From NCBI RefSeq assembly GCF_015645445.1, contig NZ_JADOGI010000039.1:1-61834 (forward strand): a stretch of DNA of 61,834 nt, given 5' to 3'. This document shows positions 1 to 8,745 of the stretch, in pieces. The position numbers and the translations under genes were made by a program. The notes beneath the pieces were generated by a model, which did no database searches, was not told where the DNA came from, and saw only the letters and a list, made by a program, of their open reading frames with translations. Origin of the DNA: Nonomuraea cypriaca (lineage in GTDB: Bacteria; Actinomycetota; Actinomycetes; Streptosporangiales; Streptosporangiaceae). The stretch's first letter is position 1, and every line of letters starts with the position of its first letter.

Positions 1-1
1 G

Positions 2-409
2 CCCGCGACCGGGATGCTCTTCTCCGGCGCCGAGTTGTTCTCGCCCGCGGCGCAGCAGCAGCCGGGCTCCAGCAGGCCCTCACCGAACATCTACGGCCTC
101 CTGACCGTCTTCACGATCATGGACGGCGCGGGCGACGCGTTCGACCGGCTGGCCGAGGCCACCGTCGAGGCCGTACGCCGCGGCGAGCCCGACACCCTCG
201 TGTACGCCTGCCACGCCGTCAAGTCGGCCCCCCTGCAGCGCATCGTCTACGAGCTCTACCGCGACGAGGTGGCCTACCGCGACCACCAGCGCCAGCCGCA
301 CGTCGAGCGATTCGTCAACGAGCGGCAGACCATGGTGCTGGCCACCAACGTGATCGAGCTCAACGTCAACGCCGCGAAGGTCGTGCCGCTGCCCTCGGCC
401 GTTTTCTAG
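2..409 (+). CDS. ABM-domain (quinol monooxygenase-like) protein, 5' partial
   Basis: The reading frame is open from the left edge, so the N-terminus lies outside the window; the first internal ATG is at 14. The C-terminal ~100 residues, from LLTVFTIMDGAGDAF through the alternating segments VYACHAVKS and RIVYELYRDEVAYRDHQ, fit the ferredoxin-like alpha/beta fold of antibiotic-biosynthesis-monooxygenase (ABM) proteins. These are small dimers that oxidise quinols or polyketides, or have no known substrate. The gene ends 16 bases before the stop of a convergent glutaredoxin-like gene. The family call rests on overall pattern, not on a catalytic motif, and the substrate cannot be guessed. Confidence 0.6.
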   Translation, partial: PATGMLFSGAELFSPAAQQQPGSSRPSPNIYGLLTVFTIMDGAGDAFDRLAEATVEAVRRGEPDTLVYACHAVKSAPLQRIVYELYRDEVAYRDHQRQPHVERFVNERQTMVLATNVIELNVNAAKVVPLPSAVF

Positions 410-425
410 CGGCCAGTCGTGCCGG

Positions 426-671
426 CTAGTCCTGCGGGCCGCTCAGCGCGGCGCGCAGGCGGCTCTCGTCCACCCGCCAGAAGTCGTGCTGCACACCGTC
501 GATCAACGTCACCGGGATCATCTCCCAGTATTTCTCCGTGAGCTCCGCGGAGGACTCGATGCTGATCTCCTCCCACGGCACGCCCAGCTCGCCCGCGACC
601 CTGGCGACGACCTCGCGCGCGTCCTCACACAAGTGACAGCCGGGCTTGCCGAGCAAGGTGATGCGATGCAT
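426..671 (-). CDS. Glutaredoxin-like thiol-disulfide protein
   Basis: An 81-residue cytosolic protein. Residues 1-20 form the first thioredoxin-fold strand followed by the redox motif Cys-His-Leu-Cys (in KPGCHLCED). The cis-proline segment MIPVTLIDG follows at about residues 51-59. Length and layout match the short actinobacterial glutaredoxin family (DUF836-like) often found beside rex. It is transcribed divergently from rex, and its ATG at 671 is only 23 bases from the Rex operator at 694-715, so the same site could influence both promoters. Its in vivo reductant is unknown; in actinobacteria mycothiol or thioredoxin is possible. Confidence 0.8.
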   Translation of the reverse strand: MHRITLLGKPGCHLCEDAREVVARVAGELGVPWEEISIESSAELTEKYWEMIPVTLIDGVQHDFWRVDESRLRAALSGPQD

Positions 672-693
672 ACGACAACCGTACCGGCCGAGA

Positions 694-715
694 CTTTGTG
701 CATCGGTTCACAAAG
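694..715. promoter_or_regulatory. Rex operator (ROP) upstream of rex-hem operon
   Basis: The site contains TTGTGCATCGGTTCACAA, flanked on both sides so that the outer arms CTTTGTG and CACAAAG are perfect inverted repeats. This matches the known Streptomyces Rex consensus (TGTGAACGCGTTCACA type). It lies between the divergent glutaredoxin-like gene and rex, 73 bases before the rex start. By family knowledge Rex binds when NADH/NAD+ is low and leaves when NADH rises, so autoregulation of rex-hemACD is expected. Confidence 0.88.
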
Positions 716-787
716 GGATTAACCTGAAAGGCGGTTCGATTCCGTTCACGCGGTTCCCAAGCCGCCCGTCCCCTGGAGCACCGGCAC

Positions 788-1465
788 GTGAAGAGCCCGT
801 CCCATCCCCGTGACCGCGGCATCCCCGAGGCGACGGTCGCCAGGCTTCCGTTGTACCTCAGGGCGCTGCACGGGATGGCCGAGCGGGGCGTCGCGACCGT
901 GAGCTCGGAGGACCTGGCCACCGCCGCCGGAGTCAACTCCGCCAAACTCCGCAAGGATCTTTCGCACCTCGGCTCCTACGGCACACGCGGCGTAGGCTAT
1001 GAGGTGGAGTATCTCGTCTATCAAATCTCCCGAGAGCTCGGTCTGACCCAAGACTGGGCGGTGGCGATCGTCGGAGTCGGTAACCTCGGCAGGGCGCTGG
1101 CCAACTACGGCGGCTTCGTCTCCAGGGGCTTCCGCGTGGCGGCCCTCGTCGACGCCGACCCCGAAGTCGTGGGCGACACCATCGCGGGGTTGAATGTGGA
1201 GCACATCGACGAACTGGAAGCCGTCATCAAGCGGCGTGGAGTCTCGATCGTGGTGCTGGCGACACCGGCGGCCGCGGCGCAGAAGGTCTGCGATCGCGTC
1301 ATGGCGGTCGGCGTGACCAGCATCCTGAACTTCGCCCCGGTTGTGCTTTCCGTGCCGGACGGTGTCGATGTCCGTAAAGTCGACCTATCAATCGAACTGC
1401 AGATTCTCGCGTTCCACGAGCAACGCAAGGCTGGGGGGCCACTCATGGCGGTGGACGGTCAATGA
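788..1465 (+). CDS. rex: Redox-sensing transcriptional repressor Rex
   Basis: A 225-residue NADH/NAD+ sensor. Residues ~18-80 are the winged-helix DNA-binding domain (RLPLYLRALHGMAERGV, then SAKLRKDLSHLGSYGTRGVGY). Residues ~90-205 are the Rossmann domain with the dinucleotide motif GVGNLGRAL. The C-terminal swapped helix (LSIELQILAFHEQ) completes the homodimer. The start is the GTG at 788. The stop overlaps the hemA start by four bases (ATGA), so translation is probably coupled. Rex represses respiratory and haem genes when NAD+ dominates. Candidate operators in this window are at 694-715 and 20236-20255. Confidence 0.97.
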   Translation: MKSPSHPRDRGIPEATVARLPLYLRALHGMAERGVATVSSEDLATAAGVNSAKLRKDLSHLGSYGTRGVGYEVEYLVYQISRELGLTQDWAVAIVGVGNLGRALANYGGFVSRGFRVAALVDADPEVVGDTIAGLNVEHIDELEAVIKRRGVSIVVLATPAAAAQKVCDRVMAVGVTSILNFAPVVLSVPDGVDVRKVDLSIELQILAFHEQRKAGGPLMAVDGQ

Positions 1466-2727
1466 GTGTTCTGGCTATCGGACTGAGCCACCGGACGGCG
1501 CCGGTGGCGCTGCTGGAGCGCGTTTCCGTGGCCGGCGACGCGCTGGCCAAACTACTGCACGACGTTCATGACGATCCCTGCGTGGCCGAGGCCATGGTGG
1601 TCTCGACGTGCAACAGGGTCGAGGTCTACGTCACCGTCGACCGCTTCCACGCCGCCGTCACCGCCATCAGCAGGCTCCTCGGCGTCCACTCGGGCGTCCC
1701 GGTGGAGGAGCTCACGCCGCACCTCTACGTGCACTACGAGGAGCGCGCCGTCGAGCACCTGTTCTCCGTGGTGTGCGGCCTCGACTCCATGGTCGTCGGC
1801 GAGGGCCAGATCCTCGGCCAGGTCCGCCAGGCGCTCAGGCTGGCGCAGCGCCAGGGCACGGTCGGCGCCACCCTCAACGACCTCGTCCAGCAGGCGCTGC
1901 GGGTCGGCAAGCGGGCCCACCACGAGACCGGCATCGACAAGGCCGGCCCCTCCCTCGTCTCCGCCGGGCTCGCCCTGGCGGGTGACCTCGCCGGGCGGCG
2001 GGCGCTGGTGATCGGCGCCGGCTCCATGAGCTCGCTGGCCGCCGCCACGCTGCGGCGCGCGGGCGTCACCGACATCGTCGTGGCCAACCGCACCTACGAC
2101 CGCGGCGCCCGGCTGGCGGAGTCCGTCGGCGGGCGGGCGGTGGAGTTCTCCGCCGTGGCGGACGAGCTGGCCGGCGCGGACATCGTCATCACCTGCACGG
2201 GCGCGGGCCGTCACCTCATCACCCCTGAGATGATCACCAGGGGCGCGTTCCTGCTGGACCTGGCGTTGCCACATGACGTCGACCCTGAGGTACGCTCCGT
2301 GCCCGGGGTCACGCTGGTCGACCTGGAGACGATCCAGGAGTCCGGCATCGGCTCGCGCGAGGGTGACGGAACACGCGCGGTCGAGTCCGTACGCGCTCTG
2401 GTCGCCGGGGAGTTGCGCGCGTACCTCGACGCCGAACGTGCCGCCAAGGTCACTCCGACCGTGGTGGCGTTGCGCAGCAAGGCCGCGGGCGTGGTCGAGT
2501 CAGAGCTCGGCCGGCTCCTGATGAGGGTGCCCGACCTGGATGAGAAGGCGAGGGACGAGGTCGCCATGACCGTACAGCGGGTGGTGGACAAACTGCTTCA
2601 CGAGCCGACTGTGCGTGTCAAGCAGCTCGCCACCTGCCCAGGAGGCGATCATTATGCGGAGGCGCTGCGCGAGTTGTTCAATCTTGATCCGACGATACCC
2701 GAGGCCGTGAGGGAGGTGGAGCTGTGA
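1462..2727 (+). CDS. hemA: Glutamyl-tRNA reductase
   Basis: A 421-residue enzyme of the C5 pathway. It reduces glutamyl-tRNA(Glu) with NADPH to glutamate-1-semialdehyde, the committed step to 5-aminolevulinate. The catalytic cysteine is Cys50 in VVSTCNRVEVY. The substrate segment SMVVGEGQILGQVR follows. The NADPH-binding domain begins with ALVIGAGSMSSLAA near residue 180, and a C-terminal helical dimerisation domain closes the protein. It overlaps rex by four bases upstream and hemC by four downstream (GTGA), so it should be co-transcribed under Rex control. The product is used by HemL, encoded at 7173. Confidence 0.98.
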   Translation: MSVLAIGLSHRTAPVALLERVSVAGDALAKLLHDVHDDPCVAEAMVVSTCNRVEVYVTVDRFHAAVTAISRLLGVHSGVPVEELTPHLYVHYEERAVEHLFSVVCGLDSMVVGEGQILGQVRQALRLAQRQGTVGATLNDLVQQALRVGKRAHHETGIDKAGPSLVSAGLALAGDLAGRRALVIGAGSMSSLAAATLRRAGVTDIVVANRTYDRGARLAESVGGRAVEFSAVADELAGADIVITCTGAGRHLITPEMITRGAFLLDLALPHDVDPEVRSVPGVTLVDLETIQESGIGSREGDGTRAVESVRALVAGELRAYLDAERAAKVTPTVVALRSKAAGVVESELGRLLMRVPDLDEKARDEVAMTVQRVVDKLLHEPTVRVKQLATCPGGDHYAEALRELFNLDPTIPEAVREVEL

Positions 2728-3635
2728 GGTTGGGAACCCGCCGCAGCCTGATGGCGACCACGCAGTCCCAGATGGTGGCCGACGCCTACACCAGGCGCAC
2801 CGGGCGCGCGATCGAGCTCGTGGGCGTCACGACGTTCGGCGACGTGACCAAGGCTCACCTCGCCCAGCTCGGCGGCACGGGCGTGTTCGTCAGCGCGTTG
2901 CGCGACAAGCTCATCGAGGACGAGGTCGACTTCGCCGTACATTCGCTGAAGGACCTGCCGACCAAGCAGGACCCGCGTTTCACGCTCGCCGCCATCCCCG
3001 CACGGCACGACCACCGCGACGCGCTGGTCGGCCCGCACAAGTTCGCCGACCTGGCGCCGGGCGCCAGGGTCGGCACCGGCTCGCCGCGCCGGGTGGCCAT
3101 GCTCAGCGCGCTGCGGCCCGACCTCGAATACGTCCCGATCCGCGGCAACGCGGACACCCGCATCGGCAAGGTCGCCTCAGGCGAGCTCGACGCGGTCGTG
3201 CTCGCCGCCGCCGGCCTGACCAGGATCGGCCGCGGCGCCGACGTCGCGCAGATCTTCGAGGTCGAGGAGCTGCTGCCCGCGCCCGGCCAGGGCGCACTCG
3301 CCGTGGAGTGCCGCGCCGACCGCGCCGACCTGATCGAGTTCCTCGGCGTGCTCGACGACCCGCGCACACGCGCCGCGGTCACCGCCGAGCGCGCCGTGCT
3401 CGCCGCGCTCGAGGCAGGTTGTGCCGCCCCCGTGGGTGCGTACGCGGCCGATGACGGGCACACTTTGGGGCACACTCTGAACCTGACCGCCGCTGTCGTC
3501 TCGATCGACGGACGCGAAGCGGTCCGCAAGTCCGCCGCCGGCTCTCCTTCGGAGGCTGCTAACCTGGGCCGCCTCCTAGCGGCCGAGATGATCGCCGAAG
3601 GAGCCGACAGATTGATGGGGGAGCATTCCCATTGA
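2724..3635 (+). CDS. hemC: Porphobilinogen deaminase (hydroxymethylbilane synthase)
   Basis: A 303-residue cytosolic enzyme that polymerises four porphobilinogens into hydroxymethylbilane. The N-terminal RLGTRRSLMA and the segment DFAVHSLKDLPT are family hallmarks. Cys233, in EAGCAAPVGAY, is the residue that anchors the dipyrromethane cofactor. The GTG start at 2724 overlaps the hemA stop and places the conserved N-terminal motif immediately after the initiator, which supports this start. The gene also overlaps hemD by four bases, using a TTG start there. Its length is normal for the family. Confidence 0.98.
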   Translation: MRLGTRRSLMATTQSQMVADAYTRRTGRAIELVGVTTFGDVTKAHLAQLGGTGVFVSALRDKLIEDEVDFAVHSLKDLPTKQDPRFTLAAIPARHDHRDALVGPHKFADLAPGARVGTGSPRRVAMLSALRPDLEYVPIRGNADTRIGKVASGELDAVVLAAAGLTRIGRGADVAQIFEVEELLPAPGQGALAVECRADRADLIEFLGVLDDPRTRAAVTAERAVLAALEAGCAAPVGAYAADDGHTLGHTLNLTAAVVSIDGREAVRKSAAGSPSEAANLGRLLAAEMIAEGADRLMGEHSH

Positions 3636-5185
3636 GCTCCGATAGTCCGACCTCCGGTTTCGTCGCGTTCGTGGGCGCGGGGCCCGGCGATCCCAACCTG
3701 CTCACCCTCCGCGCCGCCGAGCTGCTGGCCAAGGCCGACGCGGTGGTGCTCGGCGAGGCACCGCACGACTCGCCGCCGAGCCAATGCCGCGAAGGCGTCG
3801 AGGTCGTCGAGGGCGGCTTCGCGAGCGTCGTCAAGCGCGCGAAACGGGGTCAGCTCGTGGTGCGCCTGTGCGAGGGCGACCCCATGCTGTTCTCCTCGAT
3901 CACCGAGGAGGTCGCGGCCTGCACCGCGGCGGAGGTGGACTTCGAGATCGTGCCCGGTGTGCCGCCCGCGACCGCCGTGCTCACCTACGCGGGCATCCCG
4001 CCTGCGGTGGGCGTGCCCGAGTTCAGGATCGTCGACGCCGCCCAGGACCAGGACTGGGCCGCCCACGCCGCCTGCCGCGGCACGCTGGTGATCTACCACG
4101 GCATCGGCGACGCCGTGGCCATCGGCAAGGCCCTCATCGCCGGCGGCAAGCCCGACACCACGCCCGTCGCGGTCAGCAGCGGTGGCACCACCACCGAGCA
4201 GTACACCGTCGTGTCCTCGCTGGGCAGGCTGCAGGCCGACCTGAAGCACGCGGGGTTCACCGAGCCCGCGCTGATCGTGGTCGGCGAGGCCGTGGGGATG
4301 CGCGACAAGCTGTCGTGGTTCGAGACCAAGCCGCTGTTCGGGTGGCGGGTGCTGGTGCCGCGTACCAAGGAGCAGTCGCGCAGTCTGTCCGAGCAGCTCA
4401 TCGCGTACGGCGCGGTGCCCGAGGAGGTGCCGACCATCTCGGTCGAGCCGCCCCGCACCCCGCAGCAGATGGATCGCGCGATCAAGGGCCTGGTCACAGG
4501 GCGCTACGAGTGGGTGGCCTTCACCAGCGCCAACGCGGTCAAGGCGGTGCGCGAGAAGTTCGAGGAATACGGCCTCGACGCGCGGGCCTTCGCCGGGCTC
4601 AAGGTGGCGGCCGTGGGCGACGCGACCGCGCGGGCCCTGGTCGAGTTCGGGGTCAAGCCCGATCTGCTGCCCTCGGGCGAGCAGTCGTCCGAGGGGCTGG
4701 TGGCTGAGTGGCCGCCTTACGACTCGATGCTCGACCCGATCAACCGGGTGCTGCTGCCGCGGGCCGACATCTCCACCGACACGCTGGTGGCCGGGCTCAC
4801 CGAGCTGGGCTGGGAGTGCGACGACGTCACCGCCTACCGCACCGTGCGGGCCGCGCCGCCGCCCGCGCCCATCCGCGAGGCGATCAAGGGCGGCGGGTTC
4901 GACGCGGTGCTCTTCACGTCGTCGTCGACCGTGCGCAACCTCGTGGGCATCGCGGGCAAGCCGCACAACGTCACCGTGATCGCGGTCATCGGGCCGCAGA
5001 CGGCCAAGACGGCCGAGGAGTTCGGGCTCCGGGTCGACGTCATGGCCGACAAGCCGTCCGCGTCGGCCCTGGCCGCCGCGGTGGCCGAATACGGAGCCAA
5101 GCAGCGCCAGGCGGCCCTGGCGGCGGGCGACACCCCGCGCCGGCCCTCGCAGAACCGCCGGGGCGCCAGAAGAAGAGTCAGATGA
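3632..5185 (+). CDS. hemD: Fused uroporphyrinogen-III methyltransferase / uroporphyrinogen-III synthase
   Basis: A 517-residue fusion. Residues ~10-230 are a SAM-dependent uroporphyrinogen methylase (SUMT/CobA) domain, with GAGPGDPNLLTLRA near the start, then EGDPMLF and PGVPPATAVLTYAGIP. Residues ~236-500 are the HemD synthase domain, beginning FGWRVLVPRTKEQ, which cyclises hydroxymethylbilane to uroporphyrinogen III. The usual KGGDPFVFGRGGEE motif of SUMT is altered to CEGDPMLFSSITEEV, so methylase activity may be weakened; this is inference. The TTG start overlaps hemC by four bases. The basic C-terminal tail is rich in Arg and Gln. The fusion is usual in high-GC actinobacteria. Confidence 0.93.
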   Translation: MSSDSPTSGFVAFVGAGPGDPNLLTLRAAELLAKADAVVLGEAPHDSPPSQCREGVEVVEGGFASVVKRAKRGQLVVRLCEGDPMLFSSITEEVAACTAAEVDFEIVPGVPPATAVLTYAGIPPAVGVPEFRIVDAAQDQDWAAHAACRGTLVIYHGIGDAVAIGKALIAGGKPDTTPVAVSSGGTTTEQYTVVSSLGRLQADLKHAGFTEPALIVVGEAVGMRDKLSWFETKPLFGWRVLVPRTKEQSRSLSEQLIAYGAVPEEVPTISVEPPRTPQQMDRAIKGLVTGRYEWVAFTSANAVKAVREKFEEYGLDARAFAGLKVAAVGDATARALVEFGVKPDLLPSGEQSSEGLVAEWPPYDSMLDPINRVLLPRADISTDTLVAGLTELGWECDDVTAYRTVRAAPPPAPIREAIKGGGFDAVLFTSSSTVRNLVGIAGKPHNVTVIAVIGPQTAKTAEEFGLRVDVMADKPSASALAAAVAEYGAKQRQAALAAGDTPRRPSQNRRGARRRVR

Positions 5186-5278
5186 GCGCCCGGCCGAGGA
5201 CAGTCAGATGGGCTCGGCCGAAGGCATGTCGATGAGCACCGCACAGAGCCGTGCGGGTGCTCGGTTGAGGAGAGGCTG

Positions 5279-6262
5279 ATGAGCGCGCGATTTCCCGTCG
5301 CCCGGCCCCGGCGGCTGCGCCGCGCCCCTGCCCTGCGGCGGATGGTCGCGGGCACCCGGCTGCACGCGGCCGACCTGATCCTGCCGATGTTCGTCAAGGA
5401 AGGCATCGGCGAGCCTCAGCCGGTCGTCTCGATGCCGGGTGTCGTCCAGCACACCCGCGACTCGCTGCGCAAGGCCGCGCACGAGGCGGCTGAGGCCGGT
5501 GTGGGCGGGCTGATACTGTTCGGCATCCCCGCCGTGAAGGACGCGCGCGGGTCGGCCGCCGACGATCCCGACGGGATTCTGCAGGTGGCGCTGCGCGACG
5601 TGAACGCCGAGGTCGGCGACTCCATCGTGGTGATGGCCGACACCTGCCTCGACGAGTTCACCGACAACGGGCACTGCGGCATCCTCACGCCGTCCGGCGA
5701 CGTGGACAACGACGCCACCCTGGAGCGGTACGCCTCGATCGCGGTGGCCCAGGCCGCGGCGGGATCGCAGATGGTGGCCCCGAGCGGAATGATGGACGGC
5801 CAGGTCGGCGCGATCCGCGCCGCACTGGACGGCGCCGGTCACGGAGACGTCCCGATCCTGGCCTACTCCGCGAAGTACGCGTCCGCCTTCTACGGGCCGT
5901 TCCGCGACGCCGCCGAGTGCGCGCCGCAGTTCGGCGACCGCAGCACCCACCAGCAGGACCCCGCGGGGCCGCTGGAGGAGGCGCTGCGCGAGGTGCGCCT
6001 GGACCTGGCGGAGGGCGCCGACGCGGTCATGGTCAAGCCCGCGCTGGCCTACCTCGACGTCATCACCCGCTTCCGCGCAGAGGTGGACGTGCCGGTGGCC
6101 GCCTACCAGGTGAGCGGCGAATACGCCATGATCGAGGCCGCCGCGGCCAACGGCTGGGTGGACCGCGAGCGAATGATCATGGAATCGCTGGTCGCGATCA
6201 AGCGGGCAGGGGCCGACCTGATCCTCACGTACTGGGCCACCGAGGTGGCGCGAGGGCTCTAA
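5279..6262 (+). CDS. hemB: Porphobilinogen synthase (5-aminolevulinate dehydratase)
   Basis: A 327-residue enzyme that condenses two 5-aminolevulinates into porphobilinogen. The Schiff-base lysine is Lys253 in VMVKPALAY, and a second active-site lysine lies in [14 protein letters not shown]. In the metal loop [16 protein letters not shown] two of the three usual zinc cysteines are present, but the middle one is Asp, a state between the Zn and Mg types. The start ATG is preceded by GAGGAGAGG. A 93-base gap follows hemD. It is probably in the same operon, although its own promoter in the gap cannot be excluded. Confidence 0.97.
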   Translation: MSARFPVARPRRLRRAPALRRMVAGTRLHAADLILPMFVKEGIGEPQPVVSMPGVVQHTRDSLRKAAHEAAEAGVGGLILFGIPAVKDARGSAADDPDGILQVALRDVNAEVGDSIVVMADTCLDEFTDNGHCGILTPSGDVDNDATLERYASIAVAQAAAGSQMVAPSGMMDGQVGAIRAALDGAGHGDVPILAYSAKYASAFYGPFRDAAECAPQFGDRSTHQQDPAGPLEEALREVRLDLAEGADAVMVKPALAYLDVITRFRAEVDVPVAAYQVSGEYAMIEAAAANGWVDRERMIMESLVAIKRAGADLILTYWATEVARGL

Positions 6263-6334
6263 CCAAGGGGTTTCCCGTCAACTCATGTGACCGGTGCGTT
6301 AGAGTGCGATGAGAAGTGCTGGTGTGTCCCGCGT

Positions 6335-6412
6335 GTGCGACGGTGCAGACTCCGCTACCTGCCAGTGAGCCGCTGAACGCGGCCCACCGCAGGTGCCCGG
6401 AGCCGGGACCTC
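6335..6412 (+). ncRNA. Candidate structured leader element, copy A
   Basis: The 180-base gap between hemB and the prim-pol gene contains a block resembling a second block at 17119-17185 on the same strand. Both read GGTGC, then CCGC, ACCTGC, GTGA, CCGCT, AACGCGG, CCACCG and CAGG in the same order. The pieces pair with each other (ACCTGC with GCAGGT, GGTG with CACC, CCGC with GCGG), suggesting a folded RNA. Here it would form the 5' leader of the prim-pol gene, ending about 30 bases before its start. I could not assign it to a known riboswitch class. Confidence 0.4.
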
Positions 6413-6442
6413 CTCAGGCGCGGACTCGACGGGAGACACCAC

Positions 6443-7078
6443 ATGGTGGGGGTACCACTGGCTCGGCGTACCAAAAAGCGGGCACAGAAGCGGCCGGCGC
6501 GCATCGGCTCCGTGCTGGAATACGCCGCGCTGGGCTGGCCTGTCGTGCCGGGGGCGTATGCACTGCCGCACGGGCCGAGGGCGTGCTCCTGTGACCGCGT
6601 CGGCTGTCCCGACCCCGGCGCCCATCCGCTCTCTCCCGCCTGGCACATGCAGGCCACGACCGACCCGGCGCTGCTCACCCGCTGGTGGCAGGCCGAGCCT
6701 GAGGCCAACGTGATCCTGCCCACGGGGCGCGTGTTCGACGTCTTCGACGTACCGCTCGCCGCCGGATTGGCGGCCCTCACCCGAATCGACGCCGCGGGAG
6801 CCCATCCCGGCCCGGTCGCCGCTCATGGCGACCGGGTCTTGTTTTATGTGGCGACGCGGGGCAACCCGGAGGACGAGGACGAGTGGTGGTCCTGTCATCT
6901 GGACTGCGATCCCGAGGCCATCGACGACACGCCGGGCCTGCGGTGGCACTGCCGTGACAGCTACGTACTCGCGCCGCCCTCGACCCTTCCAGGTGCCCGG
7001 ACCGTCTCCTGGCTGCGGCCCCCGGACGGTCGGCCGCTGCCCGACCCGCTCCGCATCCTGGAGTGGCTCGCCGACTGA
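6443..7078 (+). CDS. Small bifunctional primase/polymerase (prim-pol) domain protein
   Basis: A 211-residue protein of the actinobacterial prim-pol N-terminal-domain family, which usually consists of the archaeo-eukaryotic primase fold alone. Visible marks are LEYAALGWPVVPGAY near residue 25, a Cys cluster CSCDRVGCPDPGAHP near residue 48 and the acidic strand VFDVFDVP at 97-104, where the family has its catalytic aspartates. There is no helicase domain. It is preceded by GGGAG and by structured element A. Its cellular role is unknown; repair synthesis, regulation or a degenerate non-catalytic role are all possible. It sits between hemB and hemL but has no evident haem link. Confidence 0.75.
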   Translation: MVGVPLARRTKKRAQKRPARIGSVLEYAALGWPVVPGAYALPHGPRACSCDRVGCPDPGAHPLSPAWHMQATTDPALLTRWWQAEPEANVILPTGRVFDVFDVPLAAGLAALTRIDAAGAHPGPVAAHGDRVLFYVATRGNPEDEDEWWSCHLDCDPEAIDDTPGLRWHCRDSYVLAPPSTLPGARTVSWLRPPDGRPLPDPLRILEWLAD

Positions 7079-7172
7079 CGGTGATGATGTGGATGAGCGC
7101 TTCCCGCCAGGGTCTGATCCACCGGCTGACCGTGCCGCCGGGGCCGGGGAGCGCCGGGGCTAACCTGGTCGG

Positions 7173-8462
7173 GTGAGCCGTACACAGAACTCCGAGGACC
7201 TGTTCGCCCGCGCCCGCGACATCGTGCCCGGGGGCGTCAACTCTCCCGTGCGCGCGTTCGGCGCGGTCGGCGGGACACCCCGCTTCATGGTCTCCGGCCA
7301 GGGCCCCTACATCACCGACGTGGACGGCAACCGCTACGTCGACCTGGTCTGCTCGTGGGGCCCCATGATCCTCGGGCATCGGCACCCCGCGGTCGTCGAG
7401 GCCGTGTCGGCGGCCGTCGCCAACGGGTTCTCCTACGGCACCGCGACCCCGGGCGAGGTCGAGCTGGCCGAGGAGATCGTCGCCAGGGTGGCGCCGGTCG
7501 AGAAGGTGCGGCTGGTCAGCTCGGGCACCGAGGCGACGATGAGCGCGGTACGGCTGGCCAGGGGGTTCACCGGGCGGTCCAAGGTGATCAAGTTCGCCGG
7601 GTGCTACCACGGGCACGTCGACGCGCTGCTGGCCTCGGCCGGGTCCGGGGTGGCGACGTTCGGGCTGCCTGACACGCCGGGCGTGACGGGGGCTGCGGCG
7701 GCGGACACGATCGTGTTGCCGTACAACTCGGTCGAGGCCGTCGAAGCGGCGTTCGCGGCGGCGGAGATCGCCTGCGTGATCATCGAGGCGTGCCCGGCCA
7801 ACATGGGCGTGGTCCCGCCGCGCGAGGGGTTCAACGCACGGCTGCGGGAGCTGTGCACGGCCAACGGGGCGCTGCTCATCGTCGACGAGGTGCTGACGGG
7901 TTTCCGTGTCTCGCCCGCCGGCTGGTACGGCCTCGACCCCGTGGAGGCCGACCTCATGACGTTCGGGAAGGTCATGGGCGGCGGGATGCCGGCGGCGGCC
8001 TTCGGCGGCCGGGCCGACGTCATGGCCCGGCTCGCGCCCGAAGGACCCGTCTACCAGGCGGGCACCCTGTCCGGCAATCCGCTCGCGTGCGCGGCAGGAC
8101 TGGCCACGCTGCGGGCCCTCGACGCCGACGCCTACGAGCGCGTGGACGCCGCCGCGCTCGCGGTGGGGCGGGCCGCCTCCGAAGCGCTGGCCGCGGCCGG
8201 GGTGCCGCACCGCCTGCAGCGGGCGGGGAGCCTGTTCTCGATCTTCTTCACGGAGGTCGAGGTGACGAGCTTCGCCGAGGCCAAGACGCAGAACACGACG
8301 GCGTTCACCGCGTTCTTCCACTCGATGCTCGACCAGGGCGTCTACCTGCCGCCTTCGGCGTACGAGGCGTGGTTCCTGTCGGCCGCGCACGACGACGAGG
8401 CGCTGAGCCGCGTCGCCGACGCCCTGCCGGCGGCGGCGAAGGCGGCCGCCGCCGTCCTCTAG
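7173..8462 (+). CDS. hemL: Glutamate-1-semialdehyde 2,1-aminomutase
   Basis: A 429-residue PLP enzyme that turns the HemA product into 5-aminolevulinate. The N-terminal [19 protein letters not shown] is diagnostic of the GSA mutase branch of class III aminotransferases. The cofactor aspartate lies in [12 protein letters not shown], and the PLP lysine is Lys266 in [13 protein letters not shown]. The GTG start has no strong upstream ribosome site, but a TAACCT hexamer ends only six bases before it, so a very short or leaderless message is possible. Length is normal. It completes the C5 branch begun by hemA. Confidence 0.98.
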   Translation: MSRTQNSEDLFARARDIVPGGVNSPVRAFGAVGGTPRFMVSGQGPYITDVDGNRYVDLVCSWGPMILGHRHPAVVEAVSAAVANGFSYGTATPGEVELAEEIVARVAPVEKVRLVSSGTEATMSAVRLARGFTGRSKVIKFAGCYHGHVDALLASAGSGVATFGLPDTPGVTGAAAADTIVLPYNSVEAVEAAFAAAEIACVIIEACPANMGVVPPREGFNARLRELCTANGALLIVDEVLTGFRVSPAGWYGLDPVEADLMTFGKVMGGGMPAAAFGGRADVMARLAPEGPVYQAGTLSGNPLACAAGLATLRALDADAYERVDAAALAVGRAASEALAAAGVPHRLQRAGSLFSIFFTEVEVTSFAEAKTQNTTAFTAFFHSMLDQGVYLPPSAYEAWFLSAAHDDEALSRVADALPAAAKAAAAVL

Positions 8463-8570
8463 CGACCCCGCTCGCCTGCTGCTCGCCGACCTGGCCGTGC
8501 TGGCGCTCGTCACGGCCACGGCGGCCGCTCACCTCGCGGGGTAGGCCGGGCACGAGGTGGCGGGGCTCAC

Positions 8571-8681
8571 TCAGCGAGTGGGCTTGTCGTAACGGATGCG
8601 CAGCTCGCGAGTCTGCTCGGCCAGCACCTTGAGGTAGGAGATCGCGTCCGGCTGCTGCTTCTTCGTCTTACGGATTCTCAT
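8571..8681 (-). CDS. Small basic protein, unknown (36 residues)
   Basis: A 36-codon open frame on the minus strand begins MRIRKTKKQQPDAISYLKV and ends in KPTR before TGA. It is highly charged, with no Cys or membrane segment, and could form one amphipathic helix. Its ATG lies 64 bases from the LysR gene start, and the two are divergent, the usual geometry for a LysR regulator and its target. The shared gap is AT-rich for this genome and contains CTAAATGATTTAG, a near-palindrome. I do not recognise a family; its existence as a gene rests on position and codon-like composition only. Confidence 0.4.
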   Translation of the reverse strand: MRIRKTKKQQPDAISYLKVLAEQTRELRIRYDKPTR

Positions 8682-8745
8682 GCATCTATTTTCATTCACT
8701 ACACAGTCAACGACAAGCGAGACTTCCTACGCTAAATGATTTAGT

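Noticed and set aside
2855..4966. A 703-codon open frame on the minus strand across hemC and hemD
   Set aside because: It is the GC-rich shadow of the two plus-strand genes; it has no family pattern, and the real genes carry catalytic residues.
6335..6412. A cobalamin, SAM-IV or c-di-AMP riboswitch for structured element A
   Set aside because: The core sequences of these classes are not present as far as I can match them by eye; left unassigned.
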